Shown: positions 27,013 through 37,268 of the stretch, in pieces
Layout of the letters: every line of letters starts with the position of its first letter
Numbering within the stretch: position 1 is the stretch's first letter
Source of the DNA: Planctomycetota bacterium
GTDB taxonomy: Bacteria; Planctomycetota; UBA11346
Direction of reading: 5' to 3'
Assembly (NCBI GenBank): GCA_027859175.1
Contig: JAQIBG010000027.1
Coordinates: 1-45,326, forward strand
DNA: 45,326 nucleotides
The notes under the pieces: model-generated
Told to the model about the DNA's origin: nothing
Databases searched by the model: none
The model's input: only the letters and a program-made list of their open reading frames with translations
Made by a program: the position numbers and the translations under genes

Positions 27013-27492
27013 TCATCCCGGAATCGGCGTGACCCATTCGGGGATCATCTGGGCAAACCAGGCGTGGTGCCGAAACGCACAAACATGCCAGTAGATCAGC
27101 ACCAGGTAGCCCAGCGCCATGATCATGCCGCGCGCGCTGCGGTAATGGCGCAGTCCGAGATCGAATGCCGAGAGGAGGCACAGCGCCGGCGCGGCAAGGT
27201 GCATCAGCATCGCTATGTGGTGTATCGGGACCAGACGGACAAGGGACGGGTCAGCGAAGTGTAGCATAAACATGACAGTGATCGTGGCTGCGCTGAACAG
27301 TTGGCAGCCAGCGCTTGCTATCGGGGCGGCGATGCTGGCAAGGCTGAGTTCGCGCCGCCCAAGCCACCAGATCCAGAAGCAGGCCAGCAGGCTCTGGGCT
27401 GCGCCGCGCCATAACTGCTCTGGTGGGAATGGGACCCGCTGGGGGTCTGGAGCGAGTCCCAATAGCGACCAAATGATCTGCAAGAAGGTCAT
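27013..27492 (-). CDS. Small multi-pass membrane protein of unknown function
   Basis: A 159-residue protein with about four hydrophobic segments: roughly 31-44, 50-79, 89-112 and 121-141, and a Pro-rich start (APDPQRVPFPPEQLWRG). The start MTFLQIIW is chosen because it begins a plausible amphipathic lead; a TTG directly after the upstream stop codon would add 18 Arg-rich residues. It lies downstream of the GH31 gene in the same direction (54 bp from its stop) and could be co-transcribed. I do not recognise the family. Confidence 0.6.
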   Translation of the reverse strand: MTFLQIIWSLLGLAPDPQRVPFPPEQLWRGAAQSLLACFWIWWLGRRELSLASIAAPIASAGCQLFSAATITVMFMLHFADPSLVRLVPIHHIAMLMHLAAPALCLLSAFDLGLRHYRSARGMIMALGYLVLIYWHVCAFRHHAWFAQMIPEWVTPIPG

Positions 27493-27546
27493 GCGTGCTA
27501 GGGTGACGCTCACGCTGACGCACCGCAAGCGCCGATGAGCGCGCAA

Positions 27547-29115
27547 TCACGCATCCATGCGGCGGAACCAAGGCAGGCGCTCGAGTGGTGCGGCGACGGT
27601 GACGGTGCTGTCACCCGCGTACTCAGCGCCGTCGTCGGCGCGCCAGCGGCCGGGCGGCAGGGTGACGCTGCGTTCGCGTTGGCCCGGCGTCAGCACTGGG
27701 GCTACCAGGATGCTTTCGCCGAGCAGGAACTGATCGCTGATCTGATCCCAGCCGCGCCCGGGGTGGGCGTAGGCGAGGGGGCGCAAGATGGGCTCGCCGG
27801 TGGCGCCAGCGTGCTTGGCCATCTTCAGAATCTCGGTGCCGAGTTCCTGGTGCAGCTGGGCCGCGGCATGGCACAGCGCTGCATGTTTGGCATCGAGCAC
27901 GCGCCACGGTGCGGCTGAGAATTGCATCATCGGAAACAGCGCTGAGGCCTGGGCCGAGCGCACAAATAATTCTTGGTCAATCGGCGCGTTGTGGCGGAAG
28001 CTAGTCCACTCGCCGCCGCCGATCATATCGGGGCAGATGAAGGCGTAGCCGAGCAGGCCCTGGCAGATCGCCTCCGGGATCAGCTTCTGGAGGTCTTGCC
28101 AGTTGTGGCCCTTGTCGCGCAGGCGCTGCGCCAGTGGCCGGCCAGCCAGACGGTAGCAGGCGCGATATTCGTTGAGGGGGTAGCGCAGGCCGATGGCGGC
28201 GTAGCGTTCGCATTGGTCGCTTGGCGATGAGGGCTCGGCAAAGGCCGGCTCGGCCCCGCCGAGTAGATTGCTGCGGTAGGCGCGCGGATCGCCGGCGTCG
28301 AATTTGAAGCCGTCGACGCCGTAGACGCGCTGGAGCCGATCAAGTTCGCCTTGAAGCCAGCTGCGATCAAGCTCGCGGCTCAGGTCGAGCACGGCGCTGA
28401 CGCCATTCCACCACTCGCTGTACACCGGGTGTCCGTGCTGGTTGCGCAGCAGGCCGCCTTGTTCGCGCAGGTGGCGGTAGGCTGGGCCGTCGGCGCTTAG
28501 GTAGGGCGCCACCCACAGCATCACGGCAAAGCCGAGTTGATGCAGTTCGTCGACCATGGCGGCGGGGTCGCTAAAGCGTTCGGGGGCGAAGCGCCAGTCA
28601 CCGTAGCCGGCCTGCCAGGTGTCGTCGATCATCAACACACCAGGCGGATAGCCTTCGTCGATCAAGCGGTGAGCATAGGCGAGGATGGCTTCTTGGCTCT
28701 GATGATAGGTGAGTTCGATCCAGGTATTATACTGCGGCTGGGTGAACAGCAGTTCAGCCGGGATCGTGCCGTCGGCCGGGAAGAAGCGCGTGGCTACCTC
28801 GCGTAGGGCGCCCTGCAGGCCGCCGCCGGCTTGGCCCTGGTGCACCGGCGCCAACGAGGACACGCTGATGGTGCCCGCCTCAATCTGCACCGTGATCGCG
28901 GCTTCGCCCCATAGCCAACGGCCGTGACTCGACAGCAGCAGCGGTTGGGCCTGATTGCCGTGTGCTTCGCGGTCGAGGTCGGCCGCGAAGCTGGTGCTGG
29001 CGGTGAAGGGCATGAGGTGGCCATGGGCCACGGTTGGCCCCCACCAGTACTCATCGGGCTCGATCCGGCAGGTGCGGTGATGCGGGGCGGCGCTTGTTAG
29101 GGCTGTGCTGCTCAT
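27547..29115 (-). CDS. GH31-family glycoside hydrolase (alpha-glucosidase/alpha-xylosidase type)
   Basis: A 522-residue enzyme. The nucleophile lies in YGVDGFKFDAGD (Asp273) and the likely acid/base in FICPDMIGGGEW (Asp363), both in the order and spacing of clan GH-D/GH31 barrels. Upstream blocks PPGVLMIDDTWQAGYGDWRF and LGFAVMLWVAPY fit substrate-binding loops. The N-terminal beta domain (1-130) is short for GH31, and no signal peptide is seen, so it probably acts in the cytoplasm on imported oligosaccharides. The exact sugar is not resolved. It is divergent from an AraC regulator over 82 bp and is probably under its control. The ATG at 29115 is preferred to a TTG at 29124. Confidence 0.82.
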   Translation of the reverse strand: MSSTALTSAAPHHRTCRIEPDEYWWGPTVAHGHLMPFTASTSFAADLDREAHGNQAQPLLLSSHGRWLWGEAAITVQIEAGTISVSSLAPVHQGQAGGGLQGALREVATRFFPADGTIPAELLFTQPQYNTWIELTYHQSQEAILAYAHRLIDEGYPPGVLMIDDTWQAGYGDWRFAPERFSDPAAMVDELHQLGFAVMLWVAPYLSADGPAYRHLREQGGLLRNQHGHPVYSEWWNGVSAVLDLSRELDRSWLQGELDRLQRVYGVDGFKFDAGDPRAYRSNLLGGAEPAFAEPSSPSDQCERYAAIGLRYPLNEYRACYRLAGRPLAQRLRDKGHNWQDLQKLIPEAICQGLLGYAFICPDMIGGGEWTSFRHNAPIDQELFVRSAQASALFPMMQFSAAPWRVLDAKHAALCHAAAQLHQELGTEILKMAKHAGATGEPILRPLAYAHPGRGWDQISDQFLLGESILVAPVLTPGQRERSVTLPPGRWRADDGAEYAGDSTVTVAAPLERLPWFRRMDA

Positions 29116-29140
29116 AGTGATCAAGTGTCACCACGCAGAC

Positions 29141-29165
29141 CAGTCTTTGAAGGGTCAGTCCTTGA
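29141..29165. promoter_or_regulatory. Direct repeats, candidate AraC-family binding sites
   Basis: CAGTCTTTGA at 29141-29150 and CAGTCCTTGA at 29156-29165 match in 9 of 10 bases and are 15 bp apart start to start. They sit in the 82-bp divergent region between the GH31 and AraC genes, where an activator would bind side by side as dimer halves. This is an inference from position and repetition. Confidence 0.4.
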
Positions 29166-29197
29166 TGTGTGGGTTCATTTTTGATCTCATGATCACG

Positions 29198-30031
29198 ATG
29201 TCTCAGCCCTTTGTTGTTGCTGCGAGTGCCTTGCTGCGGGTTATTGATCCGGTGGCCGACTGGCCACGTCCGAGCATGGTGTGTGTCAGCAGCACGGCGC
29301 ATCCGGGCTACTGCTATAGCGGTGTGGAGCGCGGCGACGATCTGCGCTGCGGAATCCAGCTGACCTTGGCGGGCTGCGGCCGCCTGGGATACGGCGCGCG
29401 CGACTATGTGCTGGGGCCCGGCCAGGGCTTCGTGCACCGGATTGCCGATCCGGCCTGCAGTTATCGCTATGCGCCGGGTGACCCGCGGTGGCATTTCGTG
29501 TTTGTTGAACTGCATGGTGTCAGCGATGCGGTTGCCGCGCTGGTTGCTAGCCTGGGGCCGGTGTTTGCGCTCGACGACACGGCTCCGCTGCGGGCCCGCC
29601 TGCTGCGCCAGGCCGAAGCCGGTAGCGTGAGCCTGTCGGCGGCCGAGGCCGCGCGCATGGCCTGGGATTACATCGCCCTGGCACAAGAAGCCTTGAGTGC
29701 AGGTGTGGTTGGTGGCTCGCTGGGGGTGTGCCGAGCGGCTCGTCGTTACATGCTCGAGCATATTTATGATAACCCTGGCATGGCCGCGGTGGCGGCCGCG
29801 TGTGGCGTTAGCGCAGCCCATCTGAGCCGCAGCTTTCGTCGTCATGAAGGCTGCACGCCTCTGCAGGCTCTGCATCGCCTGCAGGTTACCGAGGCCGAGT
29901 CTTTGCTGCGGTTTGGGCGCATCTCCAGTGAAGACTTGGCCCAGCGCTTGGGGTACAGCTCGGGCACCAACTTCGCGCGCGTGTTCAAGCGGGTGCGTGG
30001 TTGCACGCCCAGCGCGCTGCGCTCAGGCTGA
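29198..30031 (+). CDS. AraC-family transcriptional regulator
   Basis: A 277-residue protein from the ATG at 29198. The C-terminal 100 residues hold the two helix-turn-helix units: MAAVAAACGVSAAHLSRSFRRHEGCTPLQ and RISSEDLAQRLGYSSGTNFARVFKRVRGCTPSALR. The N-terminal part is a cupin-like ligand domain (CGIQLTLAGCGRLGYGARDYVLGPGQGFVHRIADP), typical of sugar-responsive AraC members. The frame is open back to 29105, but those codons overlap the regulatory region; ATG 29189 is a second alternative. It likely controls the divergent GH31 gene. Its end overlaps the convergent gene by 9 bp. Confidence 0.88.
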   Translation: MSQPFVVAASALLRVIDPVADWPRPSMVCVSSTAHPGYCYSGVERGDDLRCGIQLTLAGCGRLGYGARDYVLGPGQGFVHRIADPACSYRYAPGDPRWHFVFVELHGVSDAVAALVASLGPVFALDDTAPLRARLLRQAEAGSVSLSAAEAARMAWDYIALAQEALSAGVVGGSLGVCRAARRYMLEHIYDNPGMAAVAAACGVSAAHLSRSFRRHEGCTPLQALHRLQVTEAESLLRFGRISSEDLAQRLGYSSGTNFARVFKRVRGCTPSALRSG

Positions 30032-30739
30032 TTCCCAGCCGCGCTTGATATTGGCGTCGCGCCACGCGGCCACCTGCTCCTCGGCGCGTTCGCGGCTGCC
30101 GGCCACGCTGAGGCTGGTTTTCAGCGGTTCAGCCCGACCGGGAGAATAATCGGTACTGAACAGAGCAAAGGGGCTGAAGCCGTGTTGCATGCTCTTGTTG
30201 GTTTGCACCAAGAGGAATTTTCGCACGCAGCGGCCGTGCTTGCTGTCTTTCACGAACACCGCGCGTTCAAGTATCGCGGCGGCGGGCAGTCTTGTGGTGT
30301 CTACCGCTGGGCACGGGCCGAGCTTGCTGAGGGGGCTGGCGGCTTGGTCACTGCGGCCGAGTACCTGCGGCTGGCTCAGGCGCGGCACGCTATGCAGCCC
30401 AGCGCATTGGTAGGCTGAGGCCTCGCTGAGCAAACGCATCGCGCTCTGGGTGCGTTCTGAGCATTGGGTGCGCAGCGTGACCGTGTGGGTGGGCTTGACA
30501 AAGCGGCACAAGATGCCGTCGCTGCTAGGCTGGCGATACGGACTCGGAACCGTTTCGAGTTCACTGGTCCAGCTGCTGGCGTCTGCTTGCTCGGCCCGTA
30601 CCAGGCCGATGACTTGCAGTGCGTCGTTGTCGGCGGGTAGGGCCAGCAACAGTTCGTGGACCTGCTCGGTGGTGCCGACCAGGCGGCTGGCGTAGCCGAC
30701 GACCGTGGCCGCGAGTTCAAGCTCGGTGGGATCACTCAC
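30023..30739 (-). CDS. Uncharacterised protein, last gene of a three-gene unit
   Basis: A 238-residue soluble protein with no signal peptide, membrane segment or domain that I recognise. A helical N-terminus is followed by mixed beta segments; one of these, ERAVFVKDSKHGRCVRKFLL, carries an H-x-R-C pattern that recurs in two other unknown proteins of this window. The start is GTG in a GTGA overlap with the upstream stop (4 bp), so translation is coupled. It ends 9 bp inside the AraC gene on the other strand. Confidence 0.6.
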   Translation of the reverse strand: MSDPTELELAATVVGYASRLVGTTEQVHELLLALPADNDALQVIGLVRAEQADASSWTSELETVPSPYRQPSSDGILCRFVKPTHTVTLRTQCSERTQSAMRLLSEASAYQCAGLHSVPRLSQPQVLGRSDQAASPLSKLGPCPAVDTTRLPAAAILERAVFVKDSKHGRCVRKFLLVQTNKSMQHGFSPFALFSTDYSPGRAEPLKTSLSVAGSRERAEEQVAAWRDANIKRGWESA

Positions 30740-31458
30740 GAGGCATCTCCCGTGCTGGCAGCGTGCAGCAGGGCGTCAGACAAGTGCAGCACCAAGCGGT
30801 AGGTACTGCCGTCCACGCGGCCTTCGAGAAAACCGGTGTAGGGCTTGCCGTCTTGGCTGAGCACCAGCGGGCCGTCGGCGGTCTCGCCGCTGGCGAGCTC
30901 GAGCATCTCGCCACTGCTGTGTAGGTCCTGCGCGAGGGCGTGCAGGGCGTCATAGCTGGCGTCATTATCGTGACGCAGCTGCAGTTTGCGTACCAGGGCG
31001 TGGCGGCGGATCACGTTGTCAATCAGATGGCGTCGGCCGGTCCACGGCAACGGTGCTGCAGCGGCGCCGGTGGTCGCGGCCTGCGCTTGATAGGACTCGG
31101 GTGGGCCGGCTTGGCCATCAGCATCTTTGTGCACGGTCAGCACCTGGCCGCTTTCCAGCACGCTGTGATCGGCGCTGAGGGCGACAAGGCGCGACGCATC
31201 AAGGGTGCCGCCGAGCAATTCGAGCGGCACCTCTGGGTCGGCGTCGATCAGGGCCTGGGCCAAGGCGTCTGGCTTGGTGCCGTAGGCCTGCTGGAGGGCC
31301 GGGTAGCTAGTGGCCGTGGTGGTCTTGATCAGACGCGCGGCGTTCGGGGTGCTGCCATCGCTGGTGGTGTAACGCAGCTGCGCGCCGCCGCGTCGGCTTA
31401 CGCAGCGCACACGTAGGCAGCGTTGGTGATCGTCGATGAGGCTGAGGCTACGTGGCAT
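30736..31458 (-). CDS. Uncharacterised protein, middle gene of a three-gene unit
   Basis: A 240-residue soluble protein. Its N-terminus, MPRSLSLIDDHQRCLRVRCV, has the D-H-x-R-C beta-hairpin pattern shared with the neighbours at 30023-30739 and 34410-34946. The central part is Ala/Gln-rich and the C-terminus is beta-like (DGPLVLSQDGKPYTGFLEGRV, then STYRLVLHLSDALL). No known family is recognised. It is coupled to the next gene by a 4-bp overlap and follows the acidic-tail gene after 14 bp. Confidence 0.6.
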   Translation of the reverse strand: MPRSLSLIDDHQRCLRVRCVSRRGGAQLRYTTSDGSTPNAARLIKTTTATSYPALQQAYGTKPDALAQALIDADPEVPLELLGGTLDASRLVALSADHSVLESGQVLTVHKDADGQAGPPESYQAQAATTGAAAAPLPWTGRRHLIDNVIRRHALVRKLQLRHDNDASYDALHALAQDLHSSGEMLELASGETADGPLVLSQDGKPYTGFLEGRVDGSTYRLVLHLSDALLHAASTGDAS

Positions 31459-31472
31459 TGCTGGCGGTCTGT

Positions 31473-32081
31473 TTAGAAGCTGAAGTCGAAGTCATCATCG
31501 TCGTCTTCTTCATCGTCATCTACGGTGTTGGTTTCGGGGTCTTCGTCGCGATCGACAAAGCGCATCGCAAGCGGCTCGCTGATCAGGGCCACGGTGCCCT
31601 CGTCGCCGCGCAGGAGAAACAGCGCCTTGGTGCTGGTGCTCGGATTATAGCGGAACTCGGCCTCGAAGATGTCGCCGCGCTCAAGGGCGGCGGCGAGCTC
31701 GGGCCCGAGATCCGCGTCGTCGATGCGGTACACGCTAGTGGTGACATGATCGAGCAAGCGCGCTGCCGGCACTGGGCCGTAGAGTTCGTGCTCAATGCCC
31801 AGGGTCGACGGTAGGGTGTCGAGCACGTCGCCGTACTCATCGATGGTGACGAGTTCGCTGCGGCTGATGTGGTTGCCGGCCTGGTCGCGGTAGACCTGGG
31901 TCAGGCCGCCCGGCGGGATCACGGTGCTGCCATCGGCGCTGATGCGTCCGCGCTGACTCAGCTCGCCGGCGTCGTCGGTCACCAGCTTGTCGCGGCTGCC
32001 AAATGGGCTGCGCGCTGCCAAGCGAGTGAACGGGAGCTCCGACACTTCACCATCAAGACTCAACACGAGCTTCCGTGCCAT
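31473..32081 (-). CDS. Conserved-looking hypothetical protein with poly-acidic C-terminal tail
   Basis: A 202-residue protein. The body has the pattern GRISADGSTVIPPGGLTQVYRDQAGNHISRSELVTID, then LDHVTTSVYRID and IFEAEFRYNPSTSTKALFLLRG; I have a weak memory of similar unnamed proteins in other bacteria but cannot name the family. The last 17 residues are almost all Asp and Glu (VDDDEEDDDDDFDFSF), a possible electrostatic mimic of nucleic acid or a binding tail. The start at 32081 is fixed by AAGGA eight bases upstream; the frame stays open further to 32645, but that part overlaps ligA. It heads the minus-strand three-gene unit and is divergent from ligA. Confidence 0.65.
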   Translation of the reverse strand: MARKLVLSLDGEVSELPFTRLAARSPFGSRDKLVTDDAGELSQRGRISADGSTVIPPGGLTQVYRDQAGNHISRSELVTIDEYGDVLDTLPSTLGIEHELYGPVPAARLLDHVTTSVYRIDDADLGPELAAALERGDIFEAEFRYNPSTSTKALFLLRGDEGTVALISEPLAMRFVDRDEDPETNTVDDDEEDDDDDFDFSF

Positions 32082-32145
32082 GAGCGTATCCTTCTGTGTA
32101 GAGCTCAGCAGCTTGGACGGCGTGGTGTTGGTGCAAGGGTTGGAG

Positions 32146-32270
32146 GGTTCCTGGTTCCTGGTTAGGTGCTCGCGCGCGTCACGCGATGCCATCCCAGACT
32201 GCTGGGCGGGCGTGGAGACCATGCCCACGACGCGCCAAAGGCGCGCACCAGGAACCAGGAGCCAGGAACC
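32146..32270. repeat. Dispersed intergenic repeat, copy 1
   Basis: This element starts with tandem GGTTCCTGGTTCC-type units (32146-32166), has an internal CGATGCC block (32184-32190) followed by a CCCAG...CTGGG hairpin, and ends with the hairpin GCGCC...GGCGC (32232-32245) joined to ACCAGGAACC units (32247-32270), one more unit following at 32290-32298. The right arm is the reverse complement of the left. Copy 2 at 45185-45326 has the same blocks in the same order. It fills the 252-bp gap between the acidic-tail gene and ligA. Confidence 0.75.
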
Positions 32271-32303
32271 GCGCAGCGGGAACCGCAAGCCAGGAACCGA
32301 TAG

Positions 32304-34409
<2,106 letters not shown>

Positions 34410-34946
34410 TTATTCGGGCTCGCTGAGGGCCTCGTTGAGCCAGGTTCGCACCGCGTCTACCTGCGGGCTGCGGCTGGTGGGCAGCAGCAGGCTGCCATCG
34501 TTCTCGTTACGGATCGCACACACCATGCAGCGCCGACGGTGATCGTGGATGCTGCCGTTGAGCACCGCGCCGGCCCAAGTGGGGATGTCGGCTGCGTCCA
34601 TCACCACGGCAATCTGATGCGGCGGGTGGCGTTTCTTTTTCGCGCCGGGCTTGGGTACGATTGAGGCGATGGTCTGAAGCGTGGGGTGGCCGGTCACGTC
34701 GCCAGCGCTGGCGCCGGTGATCAACTGGTCAACCGCGCGGCCGGCGTCGAGTGCCAGCTCAAGCAGGCGGCTCGGTGAATCCCCGAGCAGGTCAATCAAG
34801 GCGATGCTGCGCATCGGTTGGGCGCGAAACAGACCGGCCCGTGGCGACGGCCGGTGGCAGACCTGCACCAGGGCATGCGGGTCATCGTCCCAGGCTTCGT
34901 AACCCTGTTGGCTGAGGTGTTGGACCAATTCACGACGGCTGCGCAT
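34410..34946 (-). CDS. Uncharacterised protein with D-H-x-R-R-C motif
   Basis: A 178-residue soluble protein without signal peptide or membrane segment. A segment near the C-terminus, SIHDHRRRCMVCAIRNENDG, resembles the start of the protein at 30736-31458 (SLIDDHQRCLRVRCV) and a segment of the 30023-30739 protein, so the three may share a domain. A basic stretch, PKPGAKKKRHPP, is near residue 100. I do not recognise the family. Its stop codon abuts that of ligA with no gap, and it is 99 bp downstream of the VWA genes on the same strand. Confidence 0.58.
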   Translation of the reverse strand: MRSRRELVQHLSQQGYEAWDDDPHALVQVCHRPSPRAGLFRAQPMRSIALIDLLGDSPSRLLELALDAGRAVDQLITGASAGDVTGHPTLQTIASIVPKPGAKKKRHPPHQIAVVMDAADIPTWAGAVLNGSIHDHRRRCMVCAIRNENDGSLLLPTSRSPQVDAVRTWLNEALSEPE

Positions 34947-35045
34947 GTGACTGGTGCCAGCTTCGCGGGTGGCACGGGGCGACTCAAGCCCCGCCTGCGG
35001 GTGCCGAACGGGCCTGGTGGTATGCCTGCGTTGGTCTGCCTGAGA

Positions 35046-37268
35046 CTAGGGCAGTCGGAACCAGCGGCGCACGGCCCATTCGATGCCAAGCACCACGATC
35101 AGCAGGCACAAGACCCACCATTCATCCCACACTGCTTCCACCTGCGTGGTGGCCTGCTGGTGATCGAGCGCGGGCAGACTGTTGACCAGAGCGGCGCTTG
35201 GTTGCACGCCGGCTTTGTGGGCGTCGCCGAGCAGAATCAGGCGGCCACCGGTGGTGGTGGCGAGTTCGCGCAGGGCGTCGGCATCGATGCGGGGGTCGCG
35301 CAGTTCATCGCGCGGCGGTAGCACCAGTAAGTCGGCAGGCACCACTTCGTCGAGGGCCAGGCCGTCAACCACGGTGGCCTTCCACTCACCCGGCGCCGGC
35401 GCGGGGATGGTATTGAGGAAGCTGCGTTGCCGGTCGCCGCGATGCAGGCGGTGGAACAGTTCGTCGTCGCCGCGTTGCAGACGCAGGGTGATCTCACGCG
35501 GCAGGGCGTCGAGATCACCGACCGTGCCATTGGGCACCACGCCGAGTTGCACAGGTTCGCCCGGTGTGGTTTCGCGCGGCGCGATGGCGGTGCGCCAGCG
35601 CGCATCGCCCTGACCACGGCCGGCCGAAACGAAGCGCAGCAGTTGGCTATAGAAGCGGTGCAGGTAGTGGTCGCCCACGTTGCGGCGCCAGCGCCAGGTG
35701 TCGTCGGTACCGATAAACAGGGCGCGGCCGGCATCGTAATCGCGACTGACCACGAGCGGAGAACCGCTGCGGCTGTCAACGGCGAGAACCTGGGAGCCGG
35801 CCACCACTTCGATGATTGGAGCGCCGGTGCGCAGCAGCGGCAGGTTGGCCCATTCATCGCGGTCGAGGGTGAGCAGGCGCATGGCCGCGGCGGTTTCGCT
35901 TGGCTCGAGTTGGCGCTCGGCGTTATCGAGATAGCCACGACCCAGGGTGGCGGCATCGCCGAGCCGCACCGGCAGGAGGTTGCCCAGGCGGCTGCCGCGG
36001 AAGGTGGTGGCGCTGCCGCGCGAGCCGGGCACCCACACCAGGCCGGCGCCGCGATCACGGACGTGGTCGGCAATGGCGTCGAGTTGTTCGCTGCGGAACG
36101 CGTCGGCGCCGATATCGCCGATGATGATGACGTCGTAGTCGGCCAATGCGGCGCTGGTGAAGGGCTTGGTGTCGGGTCCGTAATTATCATCACCCCAACG
36201 GCGCCAGCGGCCGTCGGCCAGATAGCTGTGCACGGTGACGGTTAAGTCGCGGTCAAGCGCTACGCGCAGATAGCGCATCTCATAACGCGGGCGATGCGTC
36301 AGCATCAAGACCTGCAGTTTGCGTTGAATCACGTTGACGGTGACTTCGCTGCGGTCGCTCAGGTCGGCCTGCTCAACTCGTATCGAGAGGCGGTGTTCGC
36401 CTTCGTCGGGGAACACCACTTCGAGTTCGATTTCGATTTCATCAAGTGCGAGTGGGTCGTCGCTGTCGCTTTCGGGCACGCTGAGCGTGGCCTCGGCCAC
36501 CACCTCGCCGCCGCGTTCCATCACCACCCGAATGTCGCCCTCGCCAAGATTGCGGCCGGTCAAGCGGAGACGTACGGGCACGCGTTCGCCAAGTGGTGCT
36601 TGGCGTGGCACCGACAGGTCTTCGATAGTCAGGCTCGGATCAATCGTCGTGCCGCCTGGGGCCAGCGCCCACACGCCATGTGCCGGGACCCCTTGCCGTG
36701 CCAGGCGTTCGCCGGTGGCTGGCAGGCTAGAGCCGGCCGTCACGCGACCGTCGGACAGCAGCAGCAGGCAGTCGGGCCGGGTCAAGAACGACAGTTGGAC
36801 CAGATCCTCACCCAGTGCGCTGCGCGGCCCTTGGGCGTCCAGTTCATCGAGTTTCGTGGGATCGATCGCGGTGACGCCGTTGCCGATGCCGTACCAGGCA
36901 ATGCGAACATTGCGCATGGCCTGGAGTTCGTCGAGTTGGGCTTTGAGTTCAACCGCTGCCGCGATGCGTTGGCTGCCGTTGACGCCGTCATCGCGCGCCA
37001 TCGAGGCCGATCGGTCTACCGCCACCACGATGGTGCCGGGCTCTGAGCTCACCGTGGTTTGTCGCAGTGCTGGGCCGGCCAGCAACACCACAACGAGGAC
37101 CAATGCGGCTACGCGGCAGATGCGCGCAATGCGACCGGCGATCCCGCTTGGTGCCGGGCCATAGCGACGCCACGCCCACCACCCCAGCGCGAAAGCCAGG
37201 ATTGCGAACAAATATCCGAGCCAACCGGGCGCGTTGGCGAAAACGAACTCGGCGTGTTCAGCTGCCAT
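35046..37268 (-). CDS. Membrane-anchored VWA protein with GATase-like C-terminal region
   Basis: A 740-residue protein from the ATG at 37268, which has GGGAGGG upstream. Two membrane helices (about 15-33 and 48-66) are followed by a von Willebrand A domain with a MIDAS metal site DRSAS (Asp85). A middle beta region (about 200-300) looks Ig-like, followed by a segment DYDVIIIGDIGADAFRSEQLDAI (about 375-397) with GLVWVPGSRGSATTF that recalls class I glutamine-amidotransferase-like folds, without an evident catalytic Cys. A last helix is at the C-terminus (WVLCLLIVVLGIEWAVRRW). The arrangement is common in BatA-like proteins of planctomycetes. Its start overlaps the end of the upstream VWA gene by 11 bp. 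Function: probably envelope complex assembly, not proven. Confidence 0.82.
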   Translation of the reverse strand: MAAEHAEFVFANAPGWLGYLFAILAFALGWWAWRRYGPAPSGIAGRIARICRVAALVLVVVLLAGPALRQTTVSSEPGTIVVAVDRSASMARDDGVNGSQRIAAAVELKAQLDELQAMRNVRIAWYGIGNGVTAIDPTKLDELDAQGPRSALGEDLVQLSFLTRPDCLLLLSDGRVTAGSSLPATGERLARQGVPAHGVWALAPGGTTIDPSLTIEDLSVPRQAPLGERVPVRLRLTGRNLGEGDIRVVMERGGEVVAEATLSVPESDSDDPLALDEIEIELEVVFPDEGEHRLSIRVEQADLSDRSEVTVNVIQRKLQVLMLTHRPRYEMRYLRVALDRDLTVTVHSYLADGRWRRWGDDNYGPDTKPFTSAALADYDVIIIGDIGADAFRSEQLDAIADHVRDRGAGLVWVPGSRGSATTFRGSRLGNLLPVRLGDAATLGRGYLDNAERQLEPSETAAAMRLLTLDRDEWANLPLLRTGAPIIEVVAGSQVLAVDSRSGSPLVVSRDYDAGRALFIGTDDTWRWRRNVGDHYLHRFYSQLLRFVSAGRGQGDARWRTAIAPRETTPGEPVQLGVVPNGTVGDLDALPREITLRLQRGDDELFHRLHRGDRQRSFLNTIPAPAPGEWKATVVDGLALDEVVPADLLVLPPRDELRDPRIDADALRELATTTGGRLILLGDAHKAGVQPSAALVNSLPALDHQQATTQVEAVWDEWWVLCLLIVVLGIEWAVRRWFRLP

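Noticed and set aside
27493-27546. TTG start giving the small membrane protein 18 more residues
   Set aside because: The added peptide is Arg-rich and not membrane-like; the ATG at 27492 begins a natural hydrophobic lead.
31473-32081. Acidic-tail protein as a Ku-like end-joining protein beside DNA ligase
   Set aside because: A few residues recall the Ku core, but the ligase here is the NAD-dependent replicative type, the overall pattern differs from Ku, and the match is too weak to claim.
32146-32298. CRISPR array
   Set aside because: Units are 9-10 bp, unequally spaced and arranged as inverted arms; there are no spacers of uniform length and no cas genes.
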